Origin: Antitrichia curtipendula
Taxonomy: Eukaryota; Streptophyta; Bryopsida; Hypnales; Leucodontaceae
Reading direction: 5' to 3'
DNA length: 64,000 nucleotides
Assembly (NCBI GenBank): GCA_951230915.1
Contig: OX579640.1
Coordinates: 21,038,981-21,102,980, forward strand
This document shows, piece by piece, positions 61,280 through 64,000 of the stretch. The first letter of the stretch is position 1. Each line of letters begins with the position of its first letter. Position numbers and translations under genes: made by a program. The notes under the pieces are model-generated. The model saw only the letters and a list, made by a program, of their open reading frames with translations, did not search any database and was not told where the DNA came from.

Positions 61280-62510
61280 GTAAAGATGAAAATTTTGTGT
61301 AGATAAAAGTAGGCAATGATGCAATCTACATGAGTTTTTTTGCTAGGTTGCAAAAAGATGTGTAAGCCATTCAAATGTTGAAAGCACTTTGAGTGATTAG
61401 TTGAGAAGGTGGGTTTCTCTAATTTATAGATAATGGCTTGAGCATGCCTTTTACATTTCTTTTTTACATCCATGTTCTACATCCATTGGAGACTCATCTT
61501 TTACTTTTTATTTTTCATCCATGTTCTACATTTCATTAGTATCCATCTTCTAAATTTCAATAGATCTGTATTGTACATTTCATTCAAACAATCAAATTTT
61601 ATTATTCAATTAACATTCACATTTCATTTATCAGGCTGAGGGTTCCGATCACGTAAAACTGCCTTGCCTGTGGATTGTTTCCACCTTTGGTGTCTCTCTG
61701 GTGTGAACCCTCGCTGGTCATTTAGGCTTTTGATGTAAGTTTAAATTGATTTTGGTTTGTGAAAATTCAAAAAAAATATCGCCAGAGACTCGTCCGTTGG
61801 TTCGCTGCACTCTTTCAGTTCCTCTGTCAATAGAAATTGTCCATCAAGTGAATGTCGCTTGGTCAACTTTCAATGTAACTTTCAGAATAATCATTTTGGG
61901 TATTTGATTTAAACTAAAAATAATGAAACTTGACAAGTTTTGATTTAAATTTTTTGAAAAAATCCAAAAATGAAAAGAATTATTACAATTGCAAGCTCAA
62001 TGAGTTAAAATCCACATTATAAAAAAATTCATATTTTTCATATTTTATATATTTTGTACTATTTCTATAATTTTTAAAATTTAGATTACAAAGTAATGAT
62101 TTTCATTCTAATCTTTATCCATGGTTAAAATTTAGATTATTCTAATATATCCTATAGTTGATATAATACTATTTCTAGATTTTGTTTTAAATTAAAAAAA
62201 AACATGATTATTTTATTTTTCCATCAAAAAATGTGAAAAAATCAACATCAATAGAAAACTAAAAAACTTCACAACTGAGAACTATTAGAATTTGACTTTA
62301 ACATTATTGGTGTAAAGAATGAAATATTTGATCAAAAAATCTTCACCATTGCTACTTATATATATAAATAAATTGGACTGTTTTTTCTGTATTTACTAAT
62401 TTATTAAAAAAAATTGTTATAAAAAATATTACCATGACAATTTTTTATGAAAAAAATTCAATTTTTTTATAATAATAAACAATACAAAATGTAAGAATGA
62501 TAGTTGAATT
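61280..62510. other. A+T-rich intergenic sequence, no gene seen
   Basis: No coding or RNA gene recognised. Repeated ACATTTCATT/ATCCATGTTCTACAT motifs at 61466-61590. Confidence 0.55.
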
Positions 62511-62514
62511 CAGT

Positions 62515-62800
62515 TAAATCCCTAGTAAAGGTTTGAAGGCCCAAAACTGCTTCAAAATACTCAAATCCAAAGCAAGGCTAAAATCTTTATTTACATTTAT
62601 TCATTAACAAATTCAACCATAGGATCCTTTAGTTAACTTGTTAGAGTATACCCTCCTAAATTTTCAAAATAAGAAACCTTACCAATTGCAAGATTAAGTT
62701 GCTTGGATTTCAAAAAGAAGTATTTTTCAACTCTTCTTAGATGGTTAGGTTTCATCTTTCAAATTTTTTATACAAAAATGTGTAGACCCTAAAATTTACA
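62515..62800. repeat. dispersed repeat family, copy 3
   Basis: Related to 36225-36500 along its length: GGCCCAAAACTGCTTCAAAA, AACTTGTTAGAGTATACCCT and TGGTTAGGTTTCATCTTTC. The start (AAATCCCTAGTAAAGG) has lost the TTAACCCC form. Confidence 0.7.
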
Positions 62801-64000
62801 ACCTTACCTACTATATTGAAGAAATAAGCTATAAATACCTATAAAAAATTTCAAACAAAAAATGTTTCATATTCATGCTTGAAAATGTAATAAGTAGAAA
62901 AAGTAGAGTATGATTTAAAATACTAAATTGTTAAAAATTTAGTTATGGAATAGAAAAATTCCAATTCCAATGGTTGTAGTGCTACATCACAAAGTTTACA
63001 ACCTATGATTTGTCAACAATTATCATGTGGTTATTGTTGTTTCATGGGTTCATATATTAATTTAACAGTTATCACATCATTATGATGCATTACTGTACAA
63101 TTTATTGTATCCTTAGGATGCATCATTAGTTGCAATCTTCAATTGTGCATTTGGATATTTTGAAGATTGCACTAAAATGGTTGTATTTTCACTTTGAATA
63201 TTTATCAAGATTCATTTAAATGACAATTGTATCCAACTTTGGTATGCATAAACTTTAATCAAGCCTTCATTTATTGGCAATTTAAATATTTAAATATTTT
63301 TAATTATTTACCATATAAAATAGGGTGTCAAAATATTTTTCCAACTATATAGTGTGTTTATTTTCTTACAAAATCTGTCAGTAATTATTTCAAATAAATA
63401 AAAATTTCAAAACTTCACAATATAAGTTTCCAACATAGTAAAACATACTATAATTTTTTTAAAGTATTTAAATGATTTTTACCATGTAAGATAGGGGGTC
63501 AAGATTTTGTTTGCACATGATGTATCCACCCCCCACCCCACCCCCGTTTGAAGCCTAAAAACATTGAATTGCTTTCATTGGGGGGTAAAGTATTTTGTTC
63601 ATCATCCAATCATGGACTTCAAAGCGCTTAGGACTTAAGGTGAACCAACCTAGTACCACCCTCATGTATTTGTGGTGCACATTTTATTCAAGAATGTACT
63701 TCTTAGGTACACAAGGGCAAAATTGGGATGAAAATTTGTAAAATGAAGAATTAGACCATGTGTGGATGCCAAAGCTTAAAGTCTATGCAAACCATGTCTC
63801 TTGTAAGATAAGTGATCCCATTGGGGGCAAAATTATACTAGTAGTATACATTTTAGAACTTGAATATATACCACCATTCTAATTTTGCCCCCAATGACCT
63901 CACTTACCTTAATGCAATCAATAGCAAGCCAATTCACCTTCATTCAATTTTAGAGTCGGGTTTTTTTTTCCAATTTTCCCTTGCATTTTTGGTTCCACTC
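62801..64000. other. A+T-rich intergenic sequence to the window end, no gene seen
   Basis: It includes an inverted pair around ATTTTGCCCCCAATG (63822-63836 against 63880-63896), possibly a small MITE remnant. No gene supported. Confidence 0.5.

Overview
The window looks like nuclear DNA of a green plant. Genes are split by GT-AG introns, one gene is a complete LHCB7-type chlorophyll a/b-binding protein, and the rest is mostly A+T-rich, transposon-derived DNA. Lineage is not certain; nothing in it is specific to flowering plants, and a bryophyte, lycophyte, fern or charophyte would all fit. Three host genes are recognisable: an aldo-keto reductase pseudogene (989-2774 continued at 15575-15663, minus strand), a plastid-type long coiled-coil protein (38752-42264, plus) and LHCB7 (48600-52863, minus).

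Left part (1-28.6 kb) is a set of nested insertions that can be read exactly. A 12,790-bp Mutator-like element (MULE, 2785-15574) sits in exon 1 of the aldo-keto reductase gene, bounded by a perfect 10-bp target duplication. Removing it joins the reductase reading frame without error. A 5'-truncated LINE (15992-28568, 17-bp target duplication) lies about 300 bp upstream of the reductase start. It is itself split by a second MULE-family element of 8.9 kb (17537-26444, 10-bp duplication), and its frame is likewise restored across the insertion.

The 12.8-kb MULE is the most interesting object. It carries two divergently arranged genes: on the plus strand a MULE transposase with a Cys/His N-terminal region and a C-terminal SWIM finger, and on the minus strand a 13- to 15-exon gene whose product has a ParB-like domain (G-N-H-R signature) and, at its C-terminus, a permuted DNA-methyltransferase-like domain. 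This layout recalls bacterial and phage ParB plus N4/N6-methylase proteins. Introns of that gene hold six G+C-rich hairpins (7.6-9.1 kb), one of them a perfect 30-bp palindrome. Both genes carry lesions in this copy.

Centre and right (28.6-64 kb) are gene-poor. They hold Stowaway-like MITEs, small MULE-type MITEs whose ends resemble those of the large MULE, a family of elements with TTAA target sites and CCCCTAA-type ends, two large inverted repeats (19.9-21.7 and 45.2-47.7 kb), and simple repeats. The coiled-coil gene and LHCB7, 10 kb apart on opposite strands, share homologous first and second exons, which looks like duplication of a plastid-targeting leader. Premature stops in the reductase, transposase and LINE can all be explained by C-to-T or G-to-A changes, as expected of methylated, silenced DNA.
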